In this document: in pieces, positions 6,586 to 6,915 of the stretch
Layout of the letters: each line of letters opens with the position of its first letter
Numbering within the stretch: the first letter of the stretch is position 1
NCBI GenBank assembly: GCA_041175045.1
Contig: JBEDFR010000111.1
Location: 1 to 6,915 of the forward strand
Source of the DNA: UBA5078 sp041175045
GTDB lineage: Bacteria > Pseudomonadota > Gammaproteobacteria > Pseudomonadales > Pseudohongiellaceae
Length of the DNA: 6,915 nt
Direction: 5' to 3'
Notes under the pieces: generated by a model
Databases searched by the model: none
What the model was told of the DNA's origin: nothing
What the model saw: only the letters and a program-made list of their open reading frames with translations
Position numbers and translations under genes: made by a program

Positions 6586-6915
6586 TCAAGCGTTGCCGGC
6601 AGCCCGCCGGGCAAGCTGCATGGCGCTGGCAATGCAGCTGCCGAAGAGACCGGCTTCCACGGCAGCGGTCAGGAATTGACTGCGCGGGCCGAAGCCTGGT
6701 TCGCCGACCAGAGCACCGAGGGCATCCAGTTGCAGGCGCGACGAGGGAAAACTCTGCGCCAGCAGTTCCAGACTGCCGCCCAGCAGCGGGCGCCCCAGCA
6801 CGGCCAGCAGCAGCCCGACAGCGGCGCACAGCAGGCCCGCCACTGCCACCCGGCGGGCTTGCAGTGCGTGCCCGTCGCCGCGCTCGAGCAGCCATATCGC
6901 GGCGCCCACCGCGAA
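6586..6915 (-). CDS. Uncharacterised small membrane protein, C-terminal part, truncated by window edge
   Basis: The frame is open to the right edge, so 109 residues of a longer protein are visible, ending at a TGA at 6586-6588. I do not recognise the family. The first ten residues look like the end of a membrane helix, followed by a short polar, charged loop (11-22), a strong hydrophobic segment (about 23-41) and a C-terminal segment (about 81-101, with Glu87 and Cys94 inside it). The fragment ends in LARRAAGNA. The hydrophobic/charged alternation favours this frame over an overlapping Arg/Pro/Ala-rich frame on the same strand (6551-6895), which looks like an artefact of GC-rich DNA. A GTG at 6909 is in frame but continuation beyond the window is as likely. 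It lies 134 nt upstream of macA in the same direction, so read-through into the pump operon is possible but not shown. Confidence 0.6.
   Translation of the reverse strand, partial: FAVGAAIWLLERGDGHALQARRVAVAGLLCAAVGLLLAVLGRPLLGGSLELLAQSFPSSRLQLDALGALVGEPGFGPRSQFLTAAVEAGLFGSCIASAMQLARRAAGNA

Noticed and set aside
6540..6590. Sigma-70 promoter for macA using TTGACC on the minus strand
   Set aside because: The best -10-like hexamer (TAAACT) is only 14 nt away and matches 4 of 6 bases, so I do not list it as a promoter.
5033..6679. Long open frame of 548 codons on the plus strand
   Set aside because: It is antisense to macA and the gap upstream of it. Composition is low-complexity Arg/Gly/His/Leu without recognisable motifs, and macA on the other strand is clearly real.
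6551..6895. Alternative minus-strand frame of 114 codons overlapping the membrane protein
   Set aside because: Its Arg/Pro/Ala/Gly-rich composition lacks any hydrophobic or domain pattern, and the other frame shows coherent membrane helices.

Overview
The window looks like an ordinary stretch of chromosome from a GC-rich Gram-negative proteobacterium, most likely a gammaproteobacterium. The reasons are a B-type aconitase, a tripartite pump that needs an outer membrane, and a lipoprotein outer-membrane channel. I cannot name the genus.

Layout. Positions 1-1527 (+) hold the C-terminal part of aconitase B (acnB), whose start lies left of the window. It is closed by a strong nested hairpin with a short T run at about 1544-1596. 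Facing it on the minus strand is a compact three-gene operon, transcribed from right to left: a MacA-type periplasmic adaptor (5078-6451), a MacB-type ABC transporter (3042-5081) and a NodT/OprM-type outer-membrane lipoprotein channel (1607-3049). macA and macB overlap by 4 nt (ATGA), and macB and the channel gene overlap by up to 8 nt. Upstream of macA is a gap of about 134 nt with an inverted repeat next to a run of six A (six T on the minus strand). Beyond it lies the C-terminal end of an unidentified small membrane protein (6586-6915, minus), cut by the right edge.

How the genes work together. The three pump genes encode every layer of a MacAB-type efflux machine: an inner-membrane ATPase/mechanotransmitter, an adaptor and a dedicated outer-membrane duct. 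The gene order, with its own channel gene, resembles the Pseudomonas pvdR-pvdT-opmQ arrangement more than the E. coli macAB pair, which borrows TolC. The substrate cannot be read from the sequence. Aconitase B is a TCA-cycle enzyme and appears to be only a convergent neighbour.

I found no mobile element, CRISPR array, tRNA or rRNA, and no clear sign of a new system. The points most worth a second look are a low-complexity Ala/Gly/Pro/Arg insert in the adaptor, a 16-nt sequence shared between that insert and the acnB terminator, and the unexplained inverted repeat upstream of macA.
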